Origin: Tessaracoccus flavus | Lineage (GTDB): Bacteria > Actinomycetota > Actinomycetes > Propionibacteriales > Propionibacteriaceae | Assembly (NCBI RefSeq): GCF_001997295.1 | Contig: NZ_CP019605.1 | Coordinates: forward strand, 372,001-436,000 | Direction of reading: 5' to 3' | Length of the DNA: 64,000 nt | Part shown: positions 55,858 through 64,000 of the stretch, one piece after another | How the letters are laid out: each line of letters starts with the position of its first letter | Position numbering within the stretch: the first letter of the stretch is position 1 | The notes under the pieces: model-generated | The model's input: only the letters and a program-made list of their open reading frames with translations | The model's database searches: none | Told to the model about the DNA's origin: nothing | Program-made: the position numbers and the translations under genes

Positions 55858-56081
55858 CCACGAAACGACTCGTCACCGCGCTCGTGGTGGTCCTCGTCGG
55901 CTTCATGGTGGCCACTGTGGCCATCGCCTTCGGCCAGGACGACATCGACTGGGGCTGGTGGTGGGCCGTCCCGCTGGGCGGCTTTTTCGTGCTCGTGGTC
56001 CTCGGCTTCCGCGTGCTGGTGCAACGCTCGCAGGAGGCCGCCGAGCGAGCCGACCGCGAGGCTGACGAACCAGCCCGCTGA
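55854..56081 (+). CDS. Two-helix membrane protein, 75 residues
   Basis: Helices near 6-25 and 35-55 and a charged C-terminal tail. ATG overlaps the stop of the preceding gene (ATGA). Function unknown. Confidence 0.5.
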   Translation: MTTKRLVTALVVVLVGFMVATVAIAFGQDDIDWGWWWAVPLGGFFVLVVLGFRVLVQRSQEAAERADREADEPAR

Positions 56082-56136
56082 CCTCAACGTCTCCCGGGTA
56101 GGGGAGCGAGGGACGAGCGCCCGGTTCGCCTACTCC

Positions 56137-56201
56137 TTCACCCTGAGAAAACGTGCCTGCGCAGCGATATGGCGCACGGCACATCATTTTCTCAGGATGA
56201 A
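56137..56201. repeat. 65-bp dispersed palindromic element, family 2, copy 2
   Basis: TTCACCCTGAGAAAACGTGC.. at the left and ..ATCATTTTCTCAGGATGAA at the right. Reverse-complement of the copy at 42159-42223, same length, between convergent genes. The preceding 56095-56136 resembles a CGAGGGACGAGCG half-unit like that at 61117. Confidence 0.8.
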
Positions 56202-56261
56202 AGGCTGAGGGAAGCGGAAGGGGCGGAGGCCTCAGCCTCCGCCCCATCCTGTCGGACCAGA

Positions 56262-57125
56262 TCAGCCCTTGACCGCGCCGGCGGTCATGCCGCGCACGAG
56301 GAAGTTCTGGAGCGTGAAGAACACGATCATCGGCAGCACCATCGAGATGAAGGCGCCGGCGGTGACGAGTTCAGCACCCTGACCCTGTGTACCCAGCAAC
56401 TGCTGGACCTTGACGATCACCGTCGTGTTGTCGTTGGACAGGAACAGCTTGGCAATGAGCAGGTCGTTCCACACCCACAGGAACTGCAGCGTGGCGAACG
56501 CCGCGATCGCGGGCGTCGACATCGGGGCGATGAGCTTCCAGAAGATCTGGAAGTTCGAGCACCCGTCGATGCGGGCCGATTCGACGACGCTGTAGGGAAG
56601 CGACGACATGTAGTTGCGCAGCGTGTAGATGCACAGCGGCATGCCGAAGCCTGTGTGGAGGATCCACACCGCCAGATACTGTCCAGAGATGCCCAGGCCG
56701 TTGGGGCCCATGAGGTTGAGCAGGGGCTGGAACGCCACCTGGATGGGCACCACCATGACCGCGACGATGATGATGAACAGCACGTCCTTGAACGGGAAGC
56801 TCATGAACGTGAACGCGTAGGCCGCGAACGCCGCGAACATGATCGGGATGATCGTGGCCGGAACCGCGACGGCGATGCCGTTGAGGAACGCGTTGCCCAT
56901 GTCCTGCATCTCGAACACCCGGGTGTAGTTGTCGAACGTCCAGGTGCGCTCGAAGGGCTTGTAGATCGCCTCCCACCAGCCACCGCGGAGCGCGGAATCG
57001 CGGGTCTGGAAGCTGATCACGAGCAGGCCGAGCGTGGGCACGGCCCACAACAAGGCAAGCAGGAACATGACCACCATGGAGAAGGGACTGCGGTAACGGC
57101 CGTCCTTCATTCTGCTGACGCTCAT
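56262..57125 (-). CDS. Carbohydrate ABC transporter permease (MalG type)
   Basis: A 287-residue permease with six helices and EAA-like loop VVESARIDGCSNFQIFWKLI. Third gene of a sugar importer; its ATG overlaps the MalF-type stop. ATPase is missing and probably shared (MsiK-type), as usual in actinobacteria. Confidence 0.9.
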   Translation of the reverse strand: MSVSRMKDGRYRSPFSMVVMFLLALLWAVPTLGLLVISFQTRDSALRGGWWEAIYKPFERTWTFDNYTRVFEMQDMGNAFLNGIAVAVPATIIPIMFAAFAAYAFTFMSFPFKDVLFIIIVAVMVVPIQVAFQPLLNLMGPNGLGISGQYLAVWILHTGFGMPLCIYTLRNYMSSLPYSVVESARIDGCSNFQIFWKLIAPMSTPAIAAFATLQFLWVWNDLLIAKLFLSNDNTTVIVKVQQLLGTQGQGAELVTAGAFISMVLPMIVFFTLQNFLVRGMTAGAVKG

Positions 57126-58309
57126 CGCATTGACTCCTGTTGCCTGAACAGCCGCACCTGGTAGATGAGGACGGGGAGAATCGCGACCAGGAGGACCACC
57201 ACGATGGCGGTGGCCCGGCCGGCCTGGAGGTTGGTGAACATCTCACGGAAGAACATGTTCGCGATGACGTCCGTGTTGTTGCGCCCGTTGGTGAGCACGT
57301 AGATGATGTCGAAGACCTTCATGACCAGGATCAGCACGGTGATGAAGACCGTGATGATCGTCCCCATGATCTGGGGGATGATCACCTGGAAGAAGATCTT
57401 GAACTCGGACGCGCCGTCGATGCGGGCGGCCTCGATCGTGTCCTCGGGGACACCCTTGATGGCCGACGAGAGCAGCACCATCGCGAAGCCCACCTGCAGC
57501 CAGATGAGGATCACCATGAGCAGGAGCGAGTTCAACCGCCCAGTGTCGATGGACAACCAGGCGAGCGGTTCGTTACCCGTCGCTGTGCGCATCGCGTTGA
57601 GGATGGCCGTCTGCGGCTGGCCCGGGGGCTGGTAGCCGTAGACCGTCGTCGACCAGATCGCCGACGCCGCCACGAACGAGATCGCCATCGGGAGGAAGAT
57701 GAAGCTCTTCGACCACTTCTCACCAGCTGCGGACAGCTTGTCGGAGAGAACGGCGACGATGACGCCCAGCGCCACGGTCACAGCCGGGACGATCGCGATC
57801 CACAACACGTTGTTGAAGATGGCGGACCAGAACTCCGAGCTTTGGAACAGGAAGGTGTAGTTGGCCCACGGGGGGTCCATGTACTCGGTGCTGTTGCGGT
57901 TCGCGAAGGAGTAGTTGATCGTCTGGATGGTCGGGTAGAGCAGCATGAGGCCGATCAGCGAGAAGCCCGGCAACAGGAACGCGTAGGGCATCAATCCGTG
58001 CTCGAGCGAGCGCGGCAGCCCCTCGATCGCCATGTTGAGGAACCAGAAGAAGATCGCGGCACCGCCCACGCCCACGATGAGGGCGAGGATGGCCATGAGG
58101 ATCTTGCTGTCGAAGAACCACTGCGGGTAGTAGGCGAAGGCCAGGAACAGGTTGCCCATGAACCAGAGGGTGAAGGCCGCGCCGACGGCGCCGCCGATCA
58201 CCTTGAGCGGCTGCAGGCCAGTGGTGGCTGCTGTGGGTGGACCTGACGGGTCAGGGCTGTCGGGCACCCCGCTCACGGGAGGCGGGGTGGCACTTGGAGT
58301 GCTCATCAC
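57122..58309 (-). CDS. Sugar ABC transporter permease (MalF type)
   Basis: A 395-residue permease with a long N-terminal part (Pro-rich tail, then two or three extra helices) before the MalF fold; EAA loop EDTIEAARIDGASEFKIFFQ. Resembles alpha-glucoside AglF-type permeases, substrate unproven. GTG 58309 overlaps the binding protein stop; ATG 58306 is an alternative. Confidence 0.88.
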   Translation of the reverse strand: MMSTPSATPPPVSGVPDSPDPSGPPTAATTGLQPLKVIGGAVGAAFTLWFMGNLFLAFAYYPQWFFDSKILMAILALIVGVGGAAIFFWFLNMAIEGLPRSLEHGLMPYAFLLPGFSLIGLMLLYPTIQTINYSFANRNSTEYMDPPWANYTFLFQSSEFWSAIFNNVLWIAIVPAVTVALGVIVAVLSDKLSAAGEKWSKSFIFLPMAISFVAASAIWSTTVYGYQPPGQPQTAILNAMRTATGNEPLAWLSIDTGRLNSLLLMVILIWLQVGFAMVLLSSAIKGVPEDTIEAARIDGASEFKIFFQVIIPQIMGTIITVFITVLILVMKVFDIIYVLTNGRNNTDVIANMFFREMFTNLQAGRATAIVVVLLVAILPVLIYQVRLFRQQESMR

Positions 58310-59658
58310 TCCTCCTCTTCCTCCGACTCCGGCCAGGTGGCGGCGATGGCGTCGGCGGTGTCCTGGGCGGACTTACCGGATTGGAAGGCCACCATCTCGG
58401 TCCAGAAGCTGCCCGAACCCACCTCGCGAGGCATGACGTCGGAGCCGTCGTACCGGAACACGTCGGAGCTCACGGCGAGCTCGGCGATCTGTCGGGTCGT
58501 CTCGTTGGGGTACAGCGAGGTGTCGAAGGTGGTGTGCGGGCTCAGCCAGCCACCGGCCTCGGCCCAGGGGCCACCGAACTGGTCGGAGCTCAGGAACTCC
58601 ATGACGGCGATGGTGTCGGCGTCGTAGCTGAACGCTGCGGCGAGGTCGCCGCCGCCCAGCATCGGCTGGCCGTCGTAGCCTTCCTCGTCGCGCGGGAACA
58701 CGAAGATGCCGATCTCCTCATCGAGATTGGACGCGATCTCGGGCGGGAAGAAGCCGATCGCGAAGTTGCCCTGGCGCATCATGTAGCAGCCGGGGGTTTC
58801 GCTGAAGGCCGGGTTCATGGCGTCGGAGAACGGCGTGTTGATGATGCCGTCGTTGCCGCCGATCACGTTCTCAGGGGTGGCGAGCTCGCCATAGCGCTCG
58901 ATCGACTGCACGATGCGCTCGTCGTTGAACGGGATGCGCCCGAAGATCCAGTCGTCGTAGACCTGAGGACCCCACATTCGCAGGACGTACTCCTCGATCC
59001 AGTCCGTGCCGACCCAGCCGGTGGCCTGGTCGGAGCCCCACGCGATGCACCACGGGGTGGTGCTGGTCTCAGTGCGGATCTGTTCGGTCAGCTCGTCCAG
59101 TTCCTGAAGGGTGGCCGGAGCGGTGTTCCACCCGTTCTCCTCGAAGGCCTTCTTCGGGTACCAGACGATGCTCTTCACTGCCATGCGCATGGGCACGGCA
59201 TACACACGGCCCTTGTAGCGGGCCGAGTCCAGGAAGCCGGGCACCAGCGTCGAGTTCAACGAGTCGTAGTCGAGGAACTCGTCGATCGGGTAGATGTGGC
59301 CGCCCTCGGCCAGGTTCATCACGCCGCCGGGTTGCGGGAACAGGCCGATGTCGGGCAGGTCGCCCGCGCTCACCCGCACCTGGATGGTGTTGGTGAAGTC
59401 CTGATCGGAGACGTAGTCGACCTGGATGCCGGTCTCGTCGATGAACGGTTGAAGGGCCTCGTTGAACAGCGCCTCCTCATCACCGCCGAACGCACCCATG
59501 ATGGTCACGATGCCGTCGCCCGCCTCGGGTTCGCCCAAGCTGAATCCTCCGGCCTGGTTGGACCCGGCGTTCGGGTCCTGCAGACAGCCGCTCAACAGCA
59601 ACCCCCCTGCGACGAGGAGCGCGGGTATGCGGGCTTTCCGCCAGTGTTGCTTAGCCAT
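58306..59658 (-). CDS. Extracellular sugar-binding lipoprotein
   Basis: A 450-residue family-1-type binding protein with lipobox LLLSGC. The fold segments (VTIMGAFGGDEEALFNEALQ, ETGIQVDYVSDQDFTNTIQV, YAVPMRMAVKSIVWYPKKAF) fit an oligosaccharide or alpha-glucoside binder. A Glu-rich tail ends it. GGGAG precedes the ATG. First gene of the operon; divergent from purD, and 200 bp upstream hold no recognised operator. Confidence 0.9.
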   Translation of the reverse strand: MAKQHWRKARIPALLVAGGLLLSGCLQDPNAGSNQAGGFSLGEPEAGDGIVTIMGAFGGDEEALFNEALQPFIDETGIQVDYVSDQDFTNTIQVRVSAGDLPDIGLFPQPGGVMNLAEGGHIYPIDEFLDYDSLNSTLVPGFLDSARYKGRVYAVPMRMAVKSIVWYPKKAFEENGWNTAPATLQELDELTEQIRTETSTTPWCIAWGSDQATGWVGTDWIEEYVLRMWGPQVYDDWIFGRIPFNDERIVQSIERYGELATPENVIGGNDGIINTPFSDAMNPAFSETPGCYMMRQGNFAIGFFPPEIASNLDEEIGIFVFPRDEEGYDGQPMLGGGDLAAAFSYDADTIAVMEFLSSDQFGGPWAEAGGWLSPHTTFDTSLYPNETTRQIAELAVSSDVFRYDGSDVMPREVGSGSFWTEMVAFQSGKSAQDTADAIAATWPESEEEEE

Positions 59659-59846
59659 CGTTGGCTCCCTTCCGGCGCTACCCCTCCCACGGCTGTGTGG
59701 TCGGCGAGCGCGCCTGACTCTCGTGCCGGAGCTTAGCAACAGTCGCGTCATGGAGGCTGCGATAGTCGCGACATAGTTACCGAATGGTGACTCCCGGATC
59801 TGTCCGTTGCGCTGAACGCCGGGGAGGTCTCCCCGGCGGCGCGGGT

Positions 59847-59858
59847 TAGGGTTGGGCC
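59847..59858 (+). promoter_or_regulatory. -10 element, leaderless start of purD
   Basis: TAGGGT at 59847-59852 sits 6 nt before the GTG of purD. Confidence 0.45.
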
Positions 59859-61085
59859 GTGAAAATTCTCCTCCTGGGTTCCGGTGGCCGCGAGCACGCG
59901 ATCGGCCGCGCACTGGCACACGATCCCGCCGTCACCGAACTGCACGTCGCCCCCGGCAATCCAGGCCTCTCATCAATCGCGACGATGCATTCGGCGGATC
60001 CCGCGTCCCCAACAGCGGTGCTGGACCTGGCGCGCTCCCTGCAGGTCGACCTGATCGTCATCGGCCCCGAAGCGCCGCTGGTGGCGGGTGTGGCCGACGC
60101 ACTTCGCGACGCCGGCTTCGATGTCTTCGGACCCGGCCGCGAGGCCGCGGTGCTGGAGGGGTCGAAGGCCTTCGCGAAGGAGGTCATGCGGTCTGCCGGC
60201 GTGCCGACGGCCGACGCGCGGGTGTGTGAAACCCCCGACGAGGTCTCGGCGGCGTTGGACGAGTTCGGGCCTCCGTACGTGGTCAAGAACGACGGCCTCG
60301 CCGCGGGCAAGGGAGTCGTGGTGACGACGGATCGGCAGGAGGCGCTGGACCACGCCGCGTCGTGTGGCCGCGTCGTGATCGAGGACTTCCTCGACGGCCC
60401 CGAGGTTTCGCTGTTCGCCATCTGCGACGGAGAGCGCGCGCTCCCTCTGCTGCCTGCGCAGGACTACAAGCGGGTCGGAGATGACGACGAGGGCCCCAAC
60501 ACCGGGGGTATGGGAGCGTACTGCCCACTGTCGTGGGCCGACGCGGGTCTGACCGACCAGATCATGTCCGAGGTCGTCAATCCCACGCTGGCCGAGATGC
60601 GCCGCCGCGGGACCCCGTTCATCGGGCTGCTGTACGCGGGGCTGGCGCTCACCTCGAGGGGGCTCCGCGTCGTCGAGTTCAACGTCCGCTTCGGGGACCC
60701 CGAAACCCAGGCCGTCTTGTCGCTGTTGAAGACACCCCTGGCAGGCGTCCTCCGGGCGGCCGCGCGCGGCGAACTGGACAGCGTGCCGGAACTTGACTGG
60801 CACGACGGTGCGGCCGTCGTCGTCGTCTCGGCCGCCGAAGGCTACCCCGGAACCCCGGCGACCGGACGTCCCATCACGCTCCCCGACGACGAAACTGACG
60901 CGTACGTGCTGCACGCCGGCACGCGGATCGAGGGCGGCCGTCTGGTGTCGTCGGGCGGGAGGGTGCTGGGCATCGTCGGCCGAGGCGCCGACCTCGACGA
61001 GGCCCGCCGCCTGGCTTACGCACTCCTGGAGAGAATCGACTTCGCCGGCGGCTTCAGCCGCACCGACATTGGCGTGCCCCACTGA
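59859..61085 (+). CDS. purD: Phosphoribosylamine-glycine ligase
   Basis: A 408-residue ATP-grasp enzyme, second step of purine synthesis. GSGGREHAI opens the N domain; VVKNDGLAAGKGVVV is the ATP-grasp loop; NTGGMGAYCP and FNVRFGDPETQ complete the site. Ends 55 bp before the IS element boundary. Confidence 0.96.
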   Translation: MKILLLGSGGREHAIGRALAHDPAVTELHVAPGNPGLSSIATMHSADPASPTAVLDLARSLQVDLIVIGPEAPLVAGVADALRDAGFDVFGPGREAAVLEGSKAFAKEVMRSAGVPTADARVCETPDEVSAALDEFGPPYVVKNDGLAAGKGVVVTTDRQEALDHAASCGRVVIEDFLDGPEVSLFAICDGERALPLLPAQDYKRVGDDDEGPNTGGMGAYCPLSWADAGLTDQIMSEVVNPTLAEMRRRGTPFIGLLYAGLALTSRGLRVVEFNVRFGDPETQAVLSLLKTPLAGVLRAAARGELDSVPELDWHDGAAVVVVSAAEGYPGTPATGRPITLPDDETDAYVLHAGTRIEGGRLVSSGGRVLGIVGRGADLDEARRLAYALLERIDFAGGFSRTDIGVPH

Positions 61086-61149
61086 GGACGTATCGACCGT
61101 TTCCCTGAGTAGTTCGCGAGGGACGAGCGAACGAAGGTCTTATGGTCTG

Positions 61150-62241
61150 TCAAGTGGTGTGGGGGAGGTTGTTGAGGTCTGTTTGGAGGGCGGTCCAGAG
61201 GTCTCGGGTGACGTGTCGTTTGAGTGCTCGGATGGCTTCGGAGCGGGTCTTTCCTTCGGATACTCGGCGTTGGATGTAGGTCTTGGATCGCGGGTCGGTT
61301 CCGAGGCGTCCGATGACGACGCGGTGGATGACGCTGTTGGCTTGCCGGTCGCCCGAGCGCGACAATCTCCACCGGCTGGACTTTCCGGATTGAACGGGCA
61401 GTGGTGCCACGCCGACAAGTTTGGCGAACGCGTCACCGGAGGTGATCCGGCCGGGGTGACCGGCGGTGATCAACAACTGGGCAGTGGTCACTGGCCCGAC
61501 ATGATGCTGGGCCAGCAGGGTCGGCGCGATCGGGGTGAGGATCCTGAGCAGTTGCGCATCGATCTCGACGATGGCCCGATCATGGTCGAGGCAGGCACGG
61601 GCGAGGTCCCTGAGGGCGAGTTTGTAACTGTTGACAGGGTCGTGGAGACGAGTCAGGTCGGGACGCCACGCGGCGATCCGGGCCAGTTTCTGGGCCGAGT
61701 TCAACCCCCGCACCTGGTCAGCGAGGTCGTCGGGACAGGTCACCAGCATCCCGCCTACACGGCCCCAGGCCCGCTGCCTGGAGCTCCGGTGATGGGCCCG
61801 CAGCACCATCAACGGTCGTAGCGCGGCGATCGCGGGATGATAGTGCTTGGCTAGGCCCTTCTGGGTGCCGGCCGCCGCCGCGGTCGCCGCCCGGTACGCG
61901 TCGAGCTCATCGGTCTTCCCGTGCCGGGCCCGGTCACCTCGTTCGGTGTGGTTGATCTCGATCACCTCGATCCCGGCAGCATGCAACACGGCGCTCAACC
62001 CGGCACCATAGGTGCCGGTCTGTTCCACCCCGGCCCGCGAGACCCTGCCATGACCCACAGCCCAGTCCAGCAACTCAAGATAGCCGGCCGGGGTGGCCGG
62101 GAACTGCTGGTCAGCCACCGGAGCACCGGTCGCCGCATCCACCAACGCCGCGTGATGGATGTCCAGATGGGTATCGATACCCACCACCACCGATCCTGAT
62201 GGGGGGTTGCGGTGACGGCGCGTGTGTGATGTCTTGTACAT
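61150..62241 (-). CDS. IS110-family transposase (DEDD)
   Basis: A 363-residue recombinase. N-terminal RuvC-like DEDD domain: D23 in VVGIDTHLD, E73 in GVEQTGTYG, D111 and D114 in KTDELDAYRAA. C-terminal Transposase_20 domain with LVGVAPLPVQSGKSSRWR, where S285 is the candidate catalytic serine. The frame is open to 62340 but GGGAGG five bases before the ATG at 62241 fixes the start. Full-length and apparently intact. It recombines DNA guided by its bridge RNA. Confidence 0.92.
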   Translation of the reverse strand: MYKTSHTRRHRNPPSGSVVVGIDTHLDIHHAALVDAATGAPVADQQFPATPAGYLELLDWAVGHGRVSRAGVEQTGTYGAGLSAVLHAAGIEVIEINHTERGDRARHGKTDELDAYRAATAAAAGTQKGLAKHYHPAIAALRPLMVLRAHHRSSRQRAWGRVGGMLVTCPDDLADQVRGLNSAQKLARIAAWRPDLTRLHDPVNSYKLALRDLARACLDHDRAIVEIDAQLLRILTPIAPTLLAQHHVGPVTTAQLLITAGHPGRITSGDAFAKLVGVAPLPVQSGKSSRWRLSRSGDRQANSVIHRVVIGRLGTDPRSKTYIQRRVSEGKTRSEAIRALKRHVTRDLWTALQTDLNNLPHTT

Positions 62242-62289
62242 GTTGCCTCCCTCAAGGCTTGTCACTATCAGCCGGGAGGGATGGCTCAG

Positions 62290-62540
62290 CAGGCCGGGGA
62301 CCGGAGCACTACAGAGATGAGCCCCACACACGCGGGGCACGGTCTTATCAAGCTACCGCCCCGGCCTGACCCATCCCCCAACCCGCACGCGGGGTCAGAC
62401 ACCGGCCCGGATCTCCCAGGGATCAACGAGGCAGGGCACATCGCAGCAACGCCCTCCAGGGCAGTATCGAAGACAGCCACCACCACAAGACCACCGGAAA
62501 GCCCGGCACCCTCATCCTCGCTGATCCCCGGGAAACCCGG
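62290..62540 (-). ncRNA. Candidate bridge RNA of the IS110 element
   Basis: Transcribed with the transposase, between the IS end and its start. Two hairpin-capped loops are seen. Loop near 62472-62451: CTTCGATAC (62472-62464) equals the target flank at 62566-62558; the cap is GCCCT/AGGGC. Loop near 62348-62310: ATAAGACC (62348-62341) equals the right junction at 61143-61136, and TCTCTGTA (62317-62310) is complementary to the left junction (62560-62553); the cap is GCCCC/GGGGC. A right-target guide was not found. The ends of the RNA are estimates. Confidence 0.6.
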
Positions 62541-62675
62541 TACCCCCAATCCTCTCTGTATCGAAGGGCATCCCGCGGCGTCGCGCTGACCTGGGTGAGC
62601 GGTCATGTCGCGAGCCCTTCGATTCGCGGCCGCTCGTACCTCGCGGCCGCTACTCAGGGAAACGGCAAGCGCGGG

Positions 62676-64000
62676 TCAGGCGATGATCGGGGGCACGGCC
62701 TCGGTCGGGTGCTTCTGCCAGCTCTCGGGGACTCCCAGGCCTTCGGCGAGTTCCTTGGCGCGCGGCCGAAGTTCGCCGCAGAGGGCGTCTACCGTCGCAG
62801 TGATCGCCTTGGACTTCTTCGGGTCGAAGGCCTCGTGCTCCAGGTACCAGGCGCGGTTCTGCTCGATCGTCCACAGCGCGTACAGGTCGCACACCTTGAC
62901 GAGGATCGCCTTGATGTAGTCGTCGGCGGTCTCCTCGATGCCCTCGATGAAGGCCTCCAGGACGATCCGGTCGACGTGGGCCTTGGCCGCCTCGATCATG
63001 TGCATCTGGCACGCGTTGATGGCCGCGTCGCGCTGGTCCTCGGGCTGCTTCGACGCCGCGCGCATCCGGGCGGCGAGGCTCTCGACGATGTGCGACTCCC
63101 GGAACTCGAACATCTGGACGTGCCAGCCGCGGGCGCGGAGCCGTTCGGACTCCGGCTTGCGGTTGGCGACGGCGACGAGGCGGTCGATGGCCGACCGGGC
63201 CGTGGTGCGCTCCATGAACGCACCGCCGATGAGCTTCGCTGTCTTCGACGCCGTCCCGCGCAGATCCATGTCGCCCCAGGTCGACTTGTACTCCAGAAGG
63301 AGCGCCTTGGCGACCAACTGCAGCAGCACCGTGTTGTCGCCCTCGAACGTGGCGAAGATGTCGGCGTCCTGGCGCGTCATCGTGATGCCGTTGTCGGACA
63401 TGTAGCCCGCGCCGCCGCACGCCTCCCTCGCCTCTTGGATCGCATCGAGTGCCCACCTGGTCAGGAGGGCCTTCATCCCGGCCGCGCGGGTCTCCAGTTC
63501 GCGGGACGCGGGGCTGCCCGGATCCTCCTGATCGAGCACGCGTTGCAGCTGCTGGGCGAGTTCGTTCTGCGCGAACCCATACGCGTAGGCCCGAGCGACG
63601 TGCGGCAGGAGGCGACGCTGATGGCTGAGGTAGTCGAACAGCGGGATCTCCTCGCCGAGGCCGGCGCGGCGGAATTGCCGACGGTTGAGTCCGTGATGGA
63701 CGGCGATAGCCAGGGCCTTGCGGGCACCTGACGCAGCGCCGCCGCCGACGCAGATGCGTCCGCGCACGAGCGTGCCCAGCATGGTGAAGAAGCGGGCGTT
63801 CTTGGACTCGATGGGGGAGTGGTAGGCGCCGTCCTCGCCGACGCCGCCATAGCGGTCGAGCAGCATCGACCGGGGGACCCGAACGTGCTCAAACGAGATC
63901 GTGCCGTTGTCGACGCCGAGCAGGCCTCCCTTGTGGCCGTGATCGCCGATCGTGACGCCCGGCATGGGGTTGCCGTCCTCGTCACGAATGGGGACCAGGG
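62676..64000 (-). CDS. Acyl-CoA oxidase/dehydrogenase family protein (5' partial)
   Basis: The last 441 residues; the gene continues past the window edge in the same frame. FAD and substrate segments of the acyl-CoA oxidase group are present (GVDNGTISFEHVRVPRSMLL; REACGGAGYMSDNGI; ATFEGDNTVLLQLVAKALL, where Glu of FEGDN is the likely catalytic base), followed by the long acyl-CoA oxidase C-terminal domain. Probably oxidises fatty acyl-CoA with O2. The REP-like palindrome with the IS lies after its stop. Confidence 0.85.
   Translation of the reverse strand, partial: LVPIRDEDGNPMPGVTIGDHGHKGGLLGVDNGTISFEHVRVPRSMLLDRYGGVGEDGAYHSPIESKNARFFTMLGTLVRGRICVGGGAASGARKALAIAVHHGLNRRQFRRAGLGEEIPLFDYLSHQRRLLPHVARAYAYGFAQNELAQQLQRVLDQEDPGSPASRELETRAAGMKALLTRWALDAIQEAREACGGAGYMSDNGITMTRQDADIFATFEGDNTVLLQLVAKALLLEYKSTWGDMDLRGTASKTAKLIGGAFMERTTARSAIDRLVAVANRKPESERLRARGWHVQMFEFRESHIVESLAARMRAASKQPEDQRDAAINACQMHMIEAAKAHVDRIVLEAFIEGIEETADDYIKAILVKVCDLYALWTIEQNRAWYLEHEAFDPKKSKAITATVDALCGELRPRAKELAEGLGVPESWQKHPTEAVPPIIA

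Larger units (their letters stand above)
61141..62557 (-). mobile_element. IS110-family insertion sequence, 1417 bp
   Basis: Boundaries were placed where TCT is shared by both junctions (61138-61140 and 62555-62557). The element has one transposase gene and a 316-bp non-coding stretch at its 5' end, as in the IS110 (not IS1111) subgroup. No long terminal inverted repeats. Exact crossover within TCT cannot be told. Confidence 0.8.
61097..62665. repeat. REP-like palindrome split by the IS110 element
   Basis: CCGTTTCCCTGAGTAG.. at 61097 and ..CTACTCAGGGAAACGG ending 62665 are inverted arms; the inner halves (GAGGGACGAGCG / CGCTCGTACCTCG) also pair loosely. Removing the IS rejoins ACGAAGGTCT to GTATCGAAGGG. 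The region 62558-62675 otherwise holds no gene. Confidence 0.75.

Noticed and set aside
59659..59858. LacI-type operator for the sugar transporter
   Set aside because: Repeated TAGTCGCGAC-like pieces were noted but no clear dyad of expected spacing.
61141..62557. Long terminal inverted repeats of the IS
   Set aside because: None seen; IS110-family elements normally lack them, so boundaries rest on the shared TCT and the rejoined palindrome.

Overview
The window is high-GC, densely packed, mostly ordinary chromosome of an actinobacterium (Actinomycetota). The markers are Lsr2, two mycothiol genes (mycothione reductase and mycothiol synthase MshD), a GlnR-type regulator, the 33-residue ribosomal protein bS22, DisA/RadA, DUF3151, and a PIP-synthase-type phosphatidyltransferase. 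Genus cannot be fixed from the sequence alone; gene content and the CCCTGAG..TCGAAGGG palindromes fit Propionibacteriales/Propionibacteriaceae (inference).

Layout. 1-5.9 kb: coiled-coil protein end, orphan NuoD-like protein, lsr2, clpC, a 20-bp-periodic repeat field, pgsA-type gene. 5.9-9.7 kb: thiBPQ thiamine transporter under a TPP riboswitch. 9.8-14.2 kb: disA (frameshifted), a HEAT-repeat gene, a MerR-HEAT regulator, radA. 14.4-17.5 kb: VOC protein, TIM-barrel isomerase (frameshifted), proline dehydrogenase, CPBP protease. 18-19.8 kb: asd, proC. 19.9-26.4 kb: bS22, glutaredoxin, heme synthase fusion, histidine phosphatase, and the System II cytochrome c maturation set (TlpA-like, CcdA, ResB, CcsB), nearly all overlapping. 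26.4-32.3 kb: GerMN/Gmad2 membrane protein, two SDRs, mtr, LpqI-like lipoprotein. 32.5-41.3 kb: phosphate block pstB-A-C-S with a PHO-box-like site, then mutT1 (frameshifted), ppk1, mshD, glnR. 41.3-48.3 kb: small genes, ygfZ, tpx, ppk2, SatD-family gene, HD protein, SRPBCC protein. 48.4-56.1 kb: typA, DUF3151, dhaM-dhaL-dhaK, purA, LRR-like protein. 56.2-61.1 kb: sugar ABC transporter, purD. 61.1-64 kb: an IS110-family element inside a palindrome, then a truncated acyl-CoA oxidase.

The least ordinary content lies between and around genes. (i) The IS110-family element carries, between its end and its transposase, a non-coding segment whose two hairpin-capped loops match both IS junctions and one target flank, as expected of a bridge RNA. 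(ii) A MerR regulator fused to HEAT repeats sits tail-to-tail with a HEAT-only gene whose promoter has the 19-bp spacer and dyad of a MerR operator. (iii) Two families of fixed-length palindromic elements (80 bp and 65 bp, two copies each) all lie between convergent genes. (iv) A 20-bp-periodic inverted array lies between clpC and pgsA. (v) At least 13 genes have a -10-like hexamer exactly 6 nt before the start codon, the signature of leaderless mRNAs.

Three genes (disA, the isomerase, mutT1) are each out of frame by one missing G/C in a homopolymer run. The shared signature points to base-calling errors rather than three pseudogenes.
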